64,000 bases of DNA, taken from Azohydromonas australica DSM 1124. GTDB lineage: Bacteria; Pseudomonadota; Gammaproteobacteria; Burkholderiales; Burkholderiaceae_C. How positions within the stretch are numbered: position 1 is the first letter of the stretch; each line of letters opens with the position of its first letter. The translations under genes and the position numbers were made by a program. The stretch is taken from positions 59,445-123,444 of the forward strand of contig NZ_KE387215.1 of NCBI RefSeq assembly GCF_000430725.1, in the 5' to 3' direction. Below are positions 35,279-43,948 of this stretch, one piece after another. Under the pieces are notes generated by a model. It saw only the letters and a list, made by a program, of their open reading frames with translations. It did no database searches and was not told the origin of the DNA.

Positions 35279-35743
35279 CTATTTCTGGTCAAGCAGCGCG
35301 CGAATCTGAAAAAGCTCCGCACGCAACTCGTCCAGCAAATCGGCATGGCCGCCGTTGGTGGACAGCGGGAATTCCGACAGATCCTCGGCCACCGCCTCCG
35401 TTTCCAGCAGCTCCGGCTCCGCAGCCAGTGCCTGGGAGGCGGCGCGCAATGCGGCGCCGCGCGGAGATTCATCGGCCAGACGGTTGCGCGCGCCGTTGAT
35501 GGTGAAGCCCTGCTCGTAGAGCAGGTCCCGGATTCGGCGGATCAGCAGCACCTCATGGTGCTGGTAGTAGCGCCGGTTGCCGCGACGCTTCATGGGCTTG
35601 AGCTGCGAGAACTCCTGCTCCCAGTAGCGCAGCACGTAAGGTTTGACGCCGCAGAGCTCGCTGACCTCGCCGATGGTGAAGTAGCGCTTGGCGGGGATTT
35701 CGGGCAGCGAGGCCTTGTCCGGCGGCGGCGTCTTGTCCATCAC
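35279..35743 (-). CDS. MerR-family transcription regulator downstream of ihfA
   Basis: 154 residues. A MerR helix-turn-helix lies at about residues 20-90 (RYFTIGEVSELCGVKPYVLRY, then RRYYQHHEVLLIRRIRDLLY). The C-terminal half is Ala/Glu-rich and lacks metal-binding cysteines, so it is not a metal sensor of the classical type. It follows ihfA after 93 bases. This gene is widely conserved in this position, but its target is not known to me. Confidence 0.9.
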   Translation of the reverse strand: MMDKTPPPDKASLPEIPAKRYFTIGEVSELCGVKPYVLRYWEQEFSQLKPMKRRGNRRYYQHHEVLLIRRIRDLLYEQGFTINGARNRLADESPRGAALRAASQALAAEPELLETEAVAEDLSEFPLSTNGGHADLLDELRAELFQIRALLDQK

Positions 35744-35836
35744 AGGGGAGCCATGTGGAAGCCCCAGCCGCTGCGCTCAGCAGAAGCGGCGCAACGGCTG
35801 AACAGCCCGGCTGACCGGCGGTCCGCGCTCACGCCC

Positions 35837-36199
35837 TCACTCGGCGTCGTCGTGGGCGTCGGCATCGCCCTGCACCAGCCCCTTGAGCTTGTGGCTCGCA
35901 TGGAAAGTGACGACGTTGCGCGCGTTGATGGGGATGGTCTCGCCGGTGCGCGGGTTGCGGCCCGGGCGCGGCGCCTTGCGGCGGATATTGAAGTTGCCGA
36001 AGCCCGAGAGCTTCACTTCCTGGCCCTGCACCAGCGCGCCGTGCAGGATGTCGAAGAAGGCCTCCACCATGTCCTTGGACTCGCGCTTGTTCAGGCCCAG
36101 CCGCTCGAACAGCAGCTCGGACAGCTCGGCCTTGGTCAGCGTCGGCGTCTCGATGCTGGGCAGCAACACGGACTCGGGCGGATTGGTGATGTCGTTCAT
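35837..36199 (-). CDS. ihfA: Integration host factor alpha subunit
   Basis: 120 residues, slightly longer than E. coli IhfA because of N- and C-terminal tails. It binds and bends DNA as a heterodimer with IhfB. Marks are LTKAELSELLFERLGLNKRE, KLSGFGNFNIRRKAPRPGRN (DNA-binding arm) and IPINARNVVTFHASHKLK. It is 17 bases after pheT, as expected. Confidence 0.96.
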   Translation of the reverse strand: MNDITNPPESVLLPSIETPTLTKAELSELLFERLGLNKRESKDMVEAFFDILHGALVQGQEVKLSGFGNFNIRRKAPRPGRNPRTGETIPINARNVVTFHASHKLKGLVQGDADAHDDAE

Positions 36200-36216
36200 G
36201 GTCCTTCGTCCCCTCC

Positions 36217-38640
36217 TCAGCCGCGCAGCCGCACACCCAGGCGCTGCTGCAGCCGCTGCAACAGCGCGGCGACGGCAGCGTCGATGCGCTCATCGGTGAG
36301 CGTGGCCTCCGGATCGAGCAGCTCCACCCGCACTGCCAGGCTGCGCTCGCCCGCCTCGATGCCGGCCACCGGCGTGGCGGGCTTGTAGAGATCGAACAGC
36401 TTGGCCGAGCGCACCAGGGCGCTGTCGTCGTCGAGGATGACGCTCATCAGCGCATCATGGCCGAGGTCTTCACGGGCCACCAGCGCCACGTCGCGCACGG
36501 CCGACTGCTGGCGCGGGATAGGCTTGAACTCGGGCACCGGACGGTGCAGCAGCGCGTCGAGCTCCAGCTCGAACAGCACCGGCGCCTGCGGCAGCTCGTA
36601 GGCCTGGCGCCAGCGCGGATGCAGCTCGCCGATCCAGCCGACGCTCACGCCATCGATTTCCACGCGCGCGCTGCGCCCGGGGTGCAGCGCCGGATGGGTG
36701 TCGGCCACGAACTTCGGCTGCAGCGGCGCCAGCAGCGCTTCCACATCGCCCTTGACGTCGAAGAAATCCACGCCGCGCTCGCGCTGGCCCCATTGCAGAT
36801 CGTGCTCGCTGCCGAAGGCCAGGCCCGCCAGGCGCCGCGGCTGGCGCACGCCAGCGACGCTGGTGTCGCTGTCGGTCACCGAGGCATCGCGCCGGAACAC
36901 GCGGCCGATCTCGAACACGCGCACGCGCGGCGCCTTGCGCGCCAGGTTGTAGCGCAGCACGTTCACCAGGCTGCCCAACAGGCTGGAGCGCATCACCGCC
37001 AGCGGCGCGGCGATGGGGTTGAGCACGCGGATCGGGTCGGCATTGCCGGCCAGCTCCTGCTCCCAGCGCTCCTCGACGAAGCTGAAGTTGATCGTTTCCT
37101 GGTAGTCCAGGTCCGCCATCAGGTGGCGCAGCGCATGCGTGCTGCGCTGGTTCTCCGGGCGCACATGGGCCGTGACCGGCGCGATCGGCGGCGTATCGGG
37201 CAGGTTGTTGAAGCCGACGACGCGGATCACTTCCTCGATCAGGTCTTCCTCGATCTGCAGGTCGAAGCGCCAGGTCGGCGGCGTGACGGTGAGCGTGCCC
37301 TCGCCTTCGCTGAACTCCAGGCCCAGGCGGCGGAACACCTCGGCGCACTGCGCCTGCGTGAGAGGCATGCCGATCACGCGCGCTGCGCGTGCCACGCGCA
37401 GCGTCACGGGCTTGCGCTCGGGCAGCCGCGTGACCTGGTCGTCGATCGGGCCGGCCTGGCCGCCGCAGATGTCCAGGATCAGCCGCGTCAGGTGCTCGAT
37501 GTGCTCCACCGTCAGCGCCGGATCGACACCGCGCTCGAAGCGGTGGCCCGCGTCGGTGCTGAAGTTGAAGCGGCGCGAGCGGCCTGCCACCGCCTGCGGC
37601 CACCAGAAGGCGGCCTCGACGTAGACGTTGCGCGTGTCGTCGGAGACGGCCGTGGCGTCGCCGCCCATGATGCCGGCCAGCGACTCCACCGCCTGCGCGT
37701 CGGCGATCACGCCAACCTGCTCGTCGAGCTCGATGGTGTTGCCGTTGAGCAGCTTCAGCTGCTCGCCCTGGCGGCCCCAGCGCACGACCAAGTTGTCGTG
37801 GATCTTGTCGAGGTCGAAGATGTGGCTGGGCCGGCCGTACTCGAACATCACGTAGTTCGAGATGTCCACCAGCGGGCTGACCGAGCGCTGGCCGCAACGC
37901 GCCAGGCGCTCCACCATCCACGCCGGCGTCTGGGCTTTCAGATTGATGCCGCGGATGACACGGCCGGAGAAGCGGCCGCACAGGTCGGCGGCTTCGATGC
38001 GCACCGGCAGCCGCGCATCATGCGCCGCAGGCACGGGCTCGAAGCGCGGTGTCTGCAGCGGCGTGCCGGTGAGCGCGGAGACTTCGCGCGCGATGCCGTA
38101 CACGCTCAGGCAGTGCGCCAGGTTGGGCGTGAGCTTGAGCGTGAACAGCGTGTCGTCGAGGTTGAGCACCTCGCGCACGTCGGCGCCCACGGGGGCGTCG
38201 GCCGCCAGCTCCAGCAAGCCGCCGTGCTCATCGGACAGTTGCAGCTCGCGCGCGGAGCACAGCATGCCGTGGCTCTCCACGCCGCGCAGCTTGCCCAGCT
38301 TGATCTGGAAGGGTTTGCCGTCCTCGCCCGGGGGCAGCTCGGCGCCCACCAGCGCCAGCGGCACCCGGATGCCGGCGCGGGCGTTGGGTGCGCCGCAGAC
38401 GATCTGCAGCGGGCCGTCCTTGGAAAACTCGCCGGCGTTGACCTTGCACACGCGCAGGCGGTCGGCGTTGGGGTGCTGCTCGGCTTCCAGGATCTCGCCC
38501 ACCACGATGCGGCTGAAGGCGGGAGCGGCCGGGCGCAGCTCTTCCACCTCCAGGCCGGCCATGGTCAGGGTGTCGGCCAGCTCGGCAGTGCTCAGCGGCG
38601 GGTTGCAGAACGCGCGCAGCCAGGACTCGGGAAATTGCAT
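36217..38640 (-). CDS. pheT: Phenylalanine-tRNA ligase beta subunit
   Basis: 807 residues, full length. The tRNA-binding domain lies near residues 38-150 (AFSRIVVGEILEAEQHPNADRL). The B3/B4 editing domain, B5 domain and the C-terminal ferredoxin-fold anticodon-binding domain (PIPRQQSAVRDVALVARED) follow. It pairs with PheS to charge tRNA-Phe. The pheS stop is 15 bases upstream. Confidence 0.98.
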   Translation of the reverse strand: MQFPESWLRAFCNPPLSTAELADTLTMAGLEVEELRPAAPAFSRIVVGEILEAEQHPNADRLRVCKVNAGEFSKDGPLQIVCGAPNARAGIRVPLALVGAELPPGEDGKPFQIKLGKLRGVESHGMLCSARELQLSDEHGGLLELAADAPVGADVREVLNLDDTLFTLKLTPNLAHCLSVYGIAREVSALTGTPLQTPRFEPVPAAHDARLPVRIEAADLCGRFSGRVIRGINLKAQTPAWMVERLARCGQRSVSPLVDISNYVMFEYGRPSHIFDLDKIHDNLVVRWGRQGEQLKLLNGNTIELDEQVGVIADAQAVESLAGIMGGDATAVSDDTRNVYVEAAFWWPQAVAGRSRRFNFSTDAGHRFERGVDPALTVEHIEHLTRLILDICGGQAGPIDDQVTRLPERKPVTLRVARAARVIGMPLTQAQCAEVFRRLGLEFSEGEGTLTVTPPTWRFDLQIEEDLIEEVIRVVGFNNLPDTPPIAPVTAHVRPENQRSTHALRHLMADLDYQETINFSFVEERWEQELAGNADPIRVLNPIAAPLAVMRSSLLGSLVNVLRYNLARKAPRVRVFEIGRVFRRDASVTDSDTSVAGVRQPRRLAGLAFGSEHDLQWGQRERGVDFFDVKGDVEALLAPLQPKFVADTHPALHPGRSARVEIDGVSVGWIGELHPRWRQAYELPQAPVLFELELDALLHRPVPEFKPIPRQQSAVRDVALVAREDLGHDALMSVILDDDSALVRSAKLFDLYKPATPVAGIEAGERSLAVRVELLDPEATLTDERIDAAVAALLQRLQQRLGVRLRG

Positions 38641-38655
38641 GGTCGATCTCAGCCT

Positions 38656-39699
38656 TTACTTGAACTGCGAGAGGAAGCGCAGGTCGCCGTCGAAGAACAG
38701 GCGCAGGTCATTGACGCCGTAGCGCAGCATGGTCAGCCGGTCCGGGCCCATGCCGAAGGCGAAGCCGATGAACTCTTCCGGATCGAGCCCGAAGTTGCGC
38801 ACCACGTTCGGATGCACCTGGCCCGAGCCCGCGACTTCCAGCCAGCGGCCCTTGAGCGGGCCGCTGCTGAAGGCGATGTCCACCTCGGCCGAGGGCTCGG
38901 TGAAGGGGAAGAAGGACGGACGGAAGCGGATCTGCAGATCGTCCGTCTCGAAGAAGTTGCGGAAGAAGTCGGCGAAGACCGCCTTCAGGTCCTTGAAGCT
39001 GACGTTGCGGCCGATCCACAGGCCTTCGCACTGGTGGAACATCGGCGAGTGCGTGGCGTCGCTGTCCACGCGGTAGGTGCGGCCCGGCGCGATGACGCGG
39101 ATCTCGGGCATCTCGACGCCCTTGCCCGCATGCGCCTTGACGTGCTGCACCGCGTGGCGCACCTGCATCGGGCTGGTGTGCGTGCGCAGCAGGTAGCCGC
39201 CGGCAGGGCCCCGGGCATCGACGTAGAAGGTGTCGTGCATCGAGCGCGCCGGGTGGTCGGCGGGCGTGTTCAGCGCGGTGAAGTTGAACCAGTCGTTCTC
39301 GATCTCGGGGCCGTCGGCCACGGCGAAGCCCATGGAGCCAAAGATGGACTCGATGCGCTCCAGGGTGCGCGAGACCGGGTGCAGCCCGCCGCTGCCGCGG
39401 CGGCGCCCGGGCAACGTCACGTCCAGCGCCTCGGCCTGCAGCTGGCGCTCCAGCTCCGCGTCGGCCAGCGCCTGGCGACGCGCGTTGAGGGCGGCTTCGA
39501 CCTGCTGCTTCAGGGCATTGATCTCGGCGCCGCGGGCCTTCTTCTGCTCGGGCGGCAGCGCGGCCAGGCCCTTCATCAAGTCGGTGAGGCGGCCGGTCTT
39601 GCCGAGGTAGCGCGCCTTGGCGTTCTCCAGCTCGGCCGGCGTCGCGGCGGCTGCAAAGTCGGCGCGCGCGGACGACACCAGGGGATCGAGGTCGTTCAT
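38656..39699 (-). CDS. pheS: Phenylalanine-tRNA ligase alpha subunit
   Basis: 347 residues from the ATG at 39699. An N-terminal coiled coil for tRNA binding is followed by the class II catalytic core (HPVSRT region seen as LHPVSRTLERIESIF, HSPMFHQCEGLWIG, and the final GMGPDRLTMLRYGVNDLR). A terminator-like hairpin lies just upstream at 39720-39749, so its expression may be tuned apart from rplT. Confidence 0.98.
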   Translation of the reverse strand: MNDLDPLVSSARADFAAAATPAELENAKARYLGKTGRLTDLMKGLAALPPEQKKARGAEINALKQQVEAALNARRQALADAELERQLQAEALDVTLPGRRRGSGGLHPVSRTLERIESIFGSMGFAVADGPEIENDWFNFTALNTPADHPARSMHDTFYVDARGPAGGYLLRTHTSPMQVRHAVQHVKAHAGKGVEMPEIRVIAPGRTYRVDSDATHSPMFHQCEGLWIGRNVSFKDLKAVFADFFRNFFETDDLQIRFRPSFFPFTEPSAEVDIAFSSGPLKGRWLEVAGSGQVHPNVVRNFGLDPEEFIGFAFGMGPDRLTMLRYGVNDLRLFFDGDLRFLSQFK

Positions 39700-39719
39700 G
39701 GGATGCTGGACAGGACGAT

Positions 39720-39749
39720 AAAAAAGGCCGGTCACCAGGTGCCGGCCTT
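39720..39749 (-). terminator. Terminator or attenuator between rplT and pheS
   Basis: The stem AAGGCCGG/CCGGCCTT (39724-39731 and 39742-39749) is followed on the minus strand by six T. In E. coli pheST is controlled by attenuation. No Phe-rich leader peptide was found here; the only short frame upstream (MDRTHPLKAGTW) has no Phe. It may act as a simple partial terminator. Confidence 0.65.
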
Positions 39750-39838
39750 CAGAGGATGCGTCCGGTCCATGACAGGACCGGGACAGCGCGCGGCGATCGG
39801 ACCGCCGCGCGGGACGGTCAGGCCGCCACGGGCGTGAC

Positions 39839-40195
39839 TCAGGCGAGCTGGGCCTTCACCTTCTCGACGATGCTGCCGAAGGCGGCCGGATCGTTGACGG
39901 CCAGGTCGGCCAGGACCTTGCGGTCGATGTCGATCTGGGCCTTCTTCAGGCCGGCCATGAACTTGCTGTAGGTCACGCCGAGCGAGCGGGAAGCCGCGTT
40001 GATACGGGCGATCCACAGCTGACGGAACACGCGCTTCTTGGCACGGCGGTCACGGTAGGCGTACTGGCCTGCCTTCATCACCGCCTGCTTGGCGATGCGG
40101 AAGACGTTCTTGCGGCGGCCGCGGAAGCCCTTGGCCAGGGCCAGGACCTTCTTATGACGGGCGCGGGCGGTTACACCACGTTTGACGCGAGGCAT
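39839..40195 (-). CDS. rplT: 50S ribosomal protein L20
   Basis: 118 residues with the typical basic N-terminus PRVKRGVTARARHKKVLALAKGFRGRRKN. L20 helps 50S assembly and represses its own operon in E. coli. It follows rpmI after 25 bases. Confidence 0.98.
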   Translation of the reverse strand: MPRVKRGVTARARHKKVLALAKGFRGRRKNVFRIAKQAVMKAGQYAYRDRRAKKRVFRQLWIARINAASRSLGVTYSKFMAGLKKAQIDIDRKVLADLAVNDPAAFGSIVEKVKAQLA

Positions 40196-40220
40196 GGTTC
40201 TACTCCTTTAACCTTGAAGC

Positions 40221-40424
40221 TCAGAGGCCAGCGAAGGGCAGCATCGCAGCGATGTGGCCCATGTTGGTCTCATGCACGTTGGCAGCGCCACGCAGCTGGC
40301 GCTTGTTCTTCGTGGTCTTCTTGGTGAGGATGTGGCGCTTGAACGCCTGACCGCGCTTCACGGTACCACCCGGACGAACGCGAAAACGCTTCTTCGCGCT
40401 GCTCTTGGTCTTCATCTTGGGCAT
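40221..40424 (-). CDS. rpmI: 50S ribosomal protein L35
   Basis: 67 residues, PKMKTKSSAKKRFRVRPGG at the N-terminus, as in all L35. The ATG is preceded by AAGGAG. A hairpin, ACCGCGGA/TCCGCGGT at 40461-40483, lies in the 170-base leader after infC and could be an L20-type control site. Confidence 0.97.
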   Translation of the reverse strand: MPKMKTKSSAKKRFRVRPGGTVKRGQAFKRHILTKKTTKNKRQLRGAANVHETNMGHIAAMLPFAGL

Positions 40425-40594
40425 GACTGCTCCTTGTAAGTGACCCTTGCGGGCGACCGCGGAAAACTCATCCGCGGTGCTTGTTGGCCCGCAACGGCTT
40501 CTGGTGTCACGATCGCCGCCAAAACGCCGGCAATCGGACCGTTGGCACCGCCGGTGACCAGACCGACGGTGCCGAACCCTGCTTGTGCTGGCGC

Positions 40595-41143
40595 TTACTT
40601 GCGCCGCGGCGCCAGCACCATGATCATCTGGCGGCCTTCGAGCTTGGGCATGTGCTCGACCACCGCCACGTCGGCGAGTTCATCGCGAATGCGCTCCAGC
40701 AAGCGCATGCCGATTTCCTGGTGCGTGATCTCGCGACCACGGAAACGCAGCGTGACCTTGCCCTTGTCGCCGTCTTCCGCGATGAAGCGGCGCAGGTTGC
40801 GCATCTTGATCGCGTAGTCGCCTTCGTCGGTACCGGGGCGGAACTTGACTTCCTTGACCTCGATGACCTTCTGCTTGGCCTTGGCCTCGGCAGCCTTCTT
40901 CTGCTCCTGGTACTTGAACTTGCCGTAGTCCATCAGCCGGCACACCGGGGGATCAGCCGTGGCAGCGATCTCAACCAGATCAACGTCGGCCTCACCGGCC
41001 ATCCGCAACGCATCCTGGATGCTCACGATGCCCAACGGCTCGTTATTGGGGCCGTTGAGACGCACCTGAGGCGCCATGATCTCCCGGTTCAGCCGGTGCT
41101 TGCGCTCGGCATTCGGAGTGCGACGGTCGAAAAAAGTAGCGAT
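40595..41143 (-). CDS. infC: Translation initiation factor IF-3 with a non-AUG (ATC) start
   Basis: 182 residues. The usual IF-3 N-terminus (IATFFDRRTPNAERKHRLNR) lies upstream of the first ATG and begins with ATC at 41143, preceded by AGAGG. infC starting with an AUU- or AUC-type codon is known and lets IF-3 repress its own synthesis. Using the ATG at 41077 would lose 22 conserved residues. Core motifs are DVDLVEIAATADPPVCRLMDYGKFKYQ and FRGREITHQEIG. It is 65 bases after thrS. Confidence 0.95.
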   Translation of the reverse strand: MATFFDRRTPNAERKHRLNREIMAPQVRLNGPNNEPLGIVSIQDALRMAGEADVDLVEIAATADPPVCRLMDYGKFKYQEQKKAAEAKAKQKVIEVKEVKFRPGTDEGDYAIKMRNLRRFIAEDGDKGKVTLRFRGREITHQEIGMRLLERIRDELADVAVVEHMPKLEGRQMIMVLAPRRK

Positions 41144-41208
41144 GGTTGGAACCTCTTGTCAGCCGAAGGCGGCGGCCATGGATCGGTCAGAACGCGAAAC
41201 GGGGCCGC

Positions 41209-43128
41209 TCAGCCCTTGTTGGCGATGGCCTCGGCGATCTTTTGGCTGAAGTCGGTCGAGCTCATCACCCCAAGGTCCTGGTTGCCCCGGGCGCGCACCG
41301 CAACAGCCCCGTTTGCCTTCTCCTTGTCGCCCACGACGAGGATGAACGGAACCTTTTGCAAAGAGTGCTCGCGGATTTTATACGTGATCTTCTCATTGCG
41401 CAAATCGGCCTGCGCCCTAACTCCTTGTTTTTGCAGCGCTTTCACCACTTCCTGCGCGTAATCCGCCTGCGAGTCCGTGATGCAGGCCACCACGACCTGC
41501 GTCGGAGACAGCCAGGCCGGCAGCGCGCCGGCGTGCTGCTCAATGAGGATGCCGATGAAACGCTCCAAGCTGCCAACGATAGCGCGGTGCAGCATCACCG
41601 GCGTGCGGCGCTCGCCGGACTCGGCCACGTACTCCGCACCCAGGCGCTGCGCCATGGAGAAGTCGACCTGCATCGTGCCGCACTGCCACTGCCGGCCCAG
41701 CGCGTCCTTGAGCGTGTACTCGATCTTCGGGCCGTAGAAGGCGCCATCGCCAGGAGCGATGACGTAGTCGCAGCCCGAGCGCTTGAGGCTCTCGATCAGC
41801 GCCTGCTCGGCCTTGTCCCAGATCTCGTCGGAGCCGATGCGCGCCTCCGGCCGCGTAGCGACCTTGTAGAGGATGTCGGTGAAGCCGAAGTCCTTGTAGA
41901 CCTTCTGCAGCAGCGCCGTGTAGGCCACGCACTCGTCCAGGATCATGTCCTCGGTGCAGAAGATGTGGCCGTCATCCTGCGTGAAGCCGCGCACACGCAT
42001 GATCCCGTGCAGGCCGCCACTGGGCTCGTTGCGGTGACACTGACCGAACTCGCCATAGCGCAGCGGCAGGTCGCGGTAGCTCTTGATGCCCTGCTTGAAG
42101 ATCAGGATGTGCCCCGGACAGTTCATCGGCTTGAGCGCGTAGTCGCGCTTCTCCGACTCCGTCGTGAACATGTTGTCGCGGTACTTGTCCCAGTGGCCCG
42201 TGGCCTCCCACAGCGAGCGGTCGATGATCTGCGGCCCCTTGACCTCGAGGTAGCCGTTGTCGCGGTAGACGCGGCGCATGTACTGCTCCACCTCCTGCCA
42301 CACCGTCCAGCCCTTGGGATGCCAGAACACCACGCCCGGCGCGTGGTCGTCGATGTGGAACAGGTCCAGCTCGCGGCCGAGCTTGCGGTGGTCGCGCTTC
42401 TCGGCCTCCTCCAGCCGGTGTAGGTACTGCTGCAGGTCGTCCTTCGAGGCCCAGGCCGTGCCGTAGATGCGCTGCAGCATCTCGTTGCGGTGGTCACCAC
42501 GCCAGTAGGCGCCGGCCACCTTCATCAGCTTGAAGTGCTTGAGCTTGCCCGTGGACGGCACGTGCGGGCCGCGGCACAGGTCCTCGAAGCTGCCCTCGCG
42601 GTACAGCGACACGTCCTCGCCCTGCGGAATGCTGCTGATGAGCTCGGCCTTGTAGTCCTCGCCCAGGCCCTTGAAATAGGCTACGGCCTCGTCGCGCGGC
42701 AGCACGCGGCGCGTGACCTTCTCGTCCTTCTTGGCCAGCTCGGCCATGCGCTTTTCGATCGCCTGCAGGTCCTCGGGCGTGAACGGGCGCTTGTACGAGA
42801 AGTCGTAATAGAAGCCGTTTTCGATGACCGGCCCGATGGTGACCTGCGCCTCCGGGTACAGCTCCTTCACCGCGTAGGCCAGCAGGTGCGCCGTGGAGTG
42901 GCGGATGAGCTCCAGCCCGTCCTCGTCCTTGTCGGTGACGATGGCCAGCGGCGTGTCCTGCTCGATGCGGTGGCTTAGGTCCACCAGCCTGGCTTCCTTG
43001 CCGTGGCCGATGCGCCCGCCCAGCGCCGCCTTGGCCAGGCCGGGGCCGATGGAGGCAGCCACTTCGGCGATGGTGACGGGTGCGGGGAACTCGCGGCGCG
43101 AACCGTCGGGCAGCTGGATGGCGATCAT
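41209..43128 (-). CDS. thrS: Threonine-tRNA ligase
   Basis: 639 residues. A TGS domain (MIAIQLPDGSRREFPAPVT) is followed by the editing domain (HSTAHLLAYAVKELYPEA) and the class II catalytic core (MNCPGHILIFKQGIKSYRDL, RYGEFGQCHRNEPSGGLHG). The C-terminal anticodon domain includes VVVACITDSQADYAQEVV. It is the first gene of the translation operon. Confidence 0.98.
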   Translation of the reverse strand: MIAIQLPDGSRREFPAPVTIAEVAASIGPGLAKAALGGRIGHGKEARLVDLSHRIEQDTPLAIVTDKDEDGLELIRHSTAHLLAYAVKELYPEAQVTIGPVIENGFYYDFSYKRPFTPEDLQAIEKRMAELAKKDEKVTRRVLPRDEAVAYFKGLGEDYKAELISSIPQGEDVSLYREGSFEDLCRGPHVPSTGKLKHFKLMKVAGAYWRGDHRNEMLQRIYGTAWASKDDLQQYLHRLEEAEKRDHRKLGRELDLFHIDDHAPGVVFWHPKGWTVWQEVEQYMRRVYRDNGYLEVKGPQIIDRSLWEATGHWDKYRDNMFTTESEKRDYALKPMNCPGHILIFKQGIKSYRDLPLRYGEFGQCHRNEPSGGLHGIMRVRGFTQDDGHIFCTEDMILDECVAYTALLQKVYKDFGFTDILYKVATRPEARIGSDEIWDKAEQALIESLKRSGCDYVIAPGDGAFYGPKIEYTLKDALGRQWQCGTMQVDFSMAQRLGAEYVAESGERRTPVMLHRAIVGSLERFIGILIEQHAGALPAWLSPTQVVVACITDSQADYAQEVVKALQKQGVRAQADLRNEKITYKIREHSLQKVPFILVVGDKEKANGAVAVRARGNQDLGVMSSTDFSQKIAEAIANKG

Positions 43129-43146
43129 CAGGGGACTCCGGAAATG

Positions 43147-43172
43147 AAAAAGCGCGGTGGGAGACCGCGCTT
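43147..43172 (-). promoter_or_regulatory. Terminator-like hairpin in the thrS leader
   Basis: On the minus strand a 9-bp stem (AAGCGCGGT with ACCGCGCTT, loop CTCCC) is followed by TTTTTC and then, 15 to 20 bases on, the thrS start. It could stop transcription before thrS unless prevented, that is, act as an attenuator. The leader does not show a T-box. Confidence 0.5.
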
Positions 43173-43329
43173 CAGGAACGAAAAGGCAAGGGAATGACGC
43201 GCGGCAGCGACTACGAAACCTCAGCGAAGGTCGAAGTTCGCGGTGTCATAACCAAGGTGCCTTTCTCGCTCTTGCTGGATTCGGGGAAGGCACTGATTCT
43301 AAATCAGTCGGCCTGACCCCTGTCCAAGA

Positions 43330-43800
43330 TCAGTAGCGGTAGAGCTGCCCGTCCTGCAGCCAGACCCGGTCACCCACGCGCAAGTCGCCCAGCTCGGCGT
43401 AATCGAAGGCGCGTGCGCTGCCGTTGTCGAATTGCACCGACACGCGAATGGCCCCGTTGCCGCTCTGCCCGCGCTCGATCTGGTGCCCGATCAGCGCGCC
43501 GCCCACCGCGCCCAGCACGGTGCCGGTATTGCGCCCTGAAGAACCGTGGCCCAGCTGCCGACCCACCACCGCGCCGACCACGCCACCAATGACGGCACCG
43601 CTGCCGCTGGCCTCGCCGCCCACCCGCTCGATGCGCGTGACCTGGCCGTACTGCACGCTGGTCGGCTGGGGCTGGGGCTGGGGCTGCGCCCCCCAGCCAT
43701 AGCCGGGCGACGGATAAGCCGGCGCCCGCCCCACCGGCTGCTGCGCGCAGCCCGCCAACACCGCCATGGACAGCGCCACGGTGACCCACTTCGATTGCAT
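43330..43800 (-). CDS. Glycine-zipper (SlyB/17 kDa-antigen type) outer-membrane lipoprotein
   Basis: 156 residues. A lipoprotein signal ends in LAGC (Cys18). A Pro/Gln repeat (QPQPQPQP) leads to a glycine-zipper 2TM region (SGAVIGGVVGAVVGRQLGHG and NTGTVLGAVGGALIGHQIE) and a small C-terminal beta domain. Such proteins sit in the outer membrane and are often stress-linked. The ATG at 43800 is the only start that gives a proper signal peptide. Confidence 0.88.
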   Translation of the reverse strand: MQSKWVTVALSMAVLAGCAQQPVGRAPAYPSPGYGWGAQPQPQPQPTSVQYGQVTRIERVGGEASGSGAVIGGVVGAVVGRQLGHGSSGRNTGTVLGAVGGALIGHQIERGQSGNGAIRVSVQFDNGSARAFDYAELGDLRVGDRVWLQDGQLYRY

Positions 43801-43948
43801 TCGTTGCTCCACGCGCCGGAACGTGGCGCGCCTGAAGGAAGCAACGCGCCGCGGCCACGGCCGGTTGATGGCCGAACTGCAACCGGTTGTTGTGCCCGCC
43901 GCGCCGAGGCCCCGGAGAGCCCCGCGCGTCGGCGCCCCGGGCGCCGGC

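Noticed and set aside
36457..39837. A very long open frame on the plus strand opposite pheT and pheS
   Set aside because: It mirrors the GC3 bias of the real genes on the minus strand, has no recognisable domains and is rich in Arg, Ala, Gln and His, as expected of shadow frames.
39720..39838. Phe leader peptide attenuator before pheS
   Set aside because: The only short frame there has no Phe codons.
43129..43329. T-box riboswitch before thrS
   Set aside because: No T-box core sequence or specifier loop was seen; only a single terminator-like hairpin.
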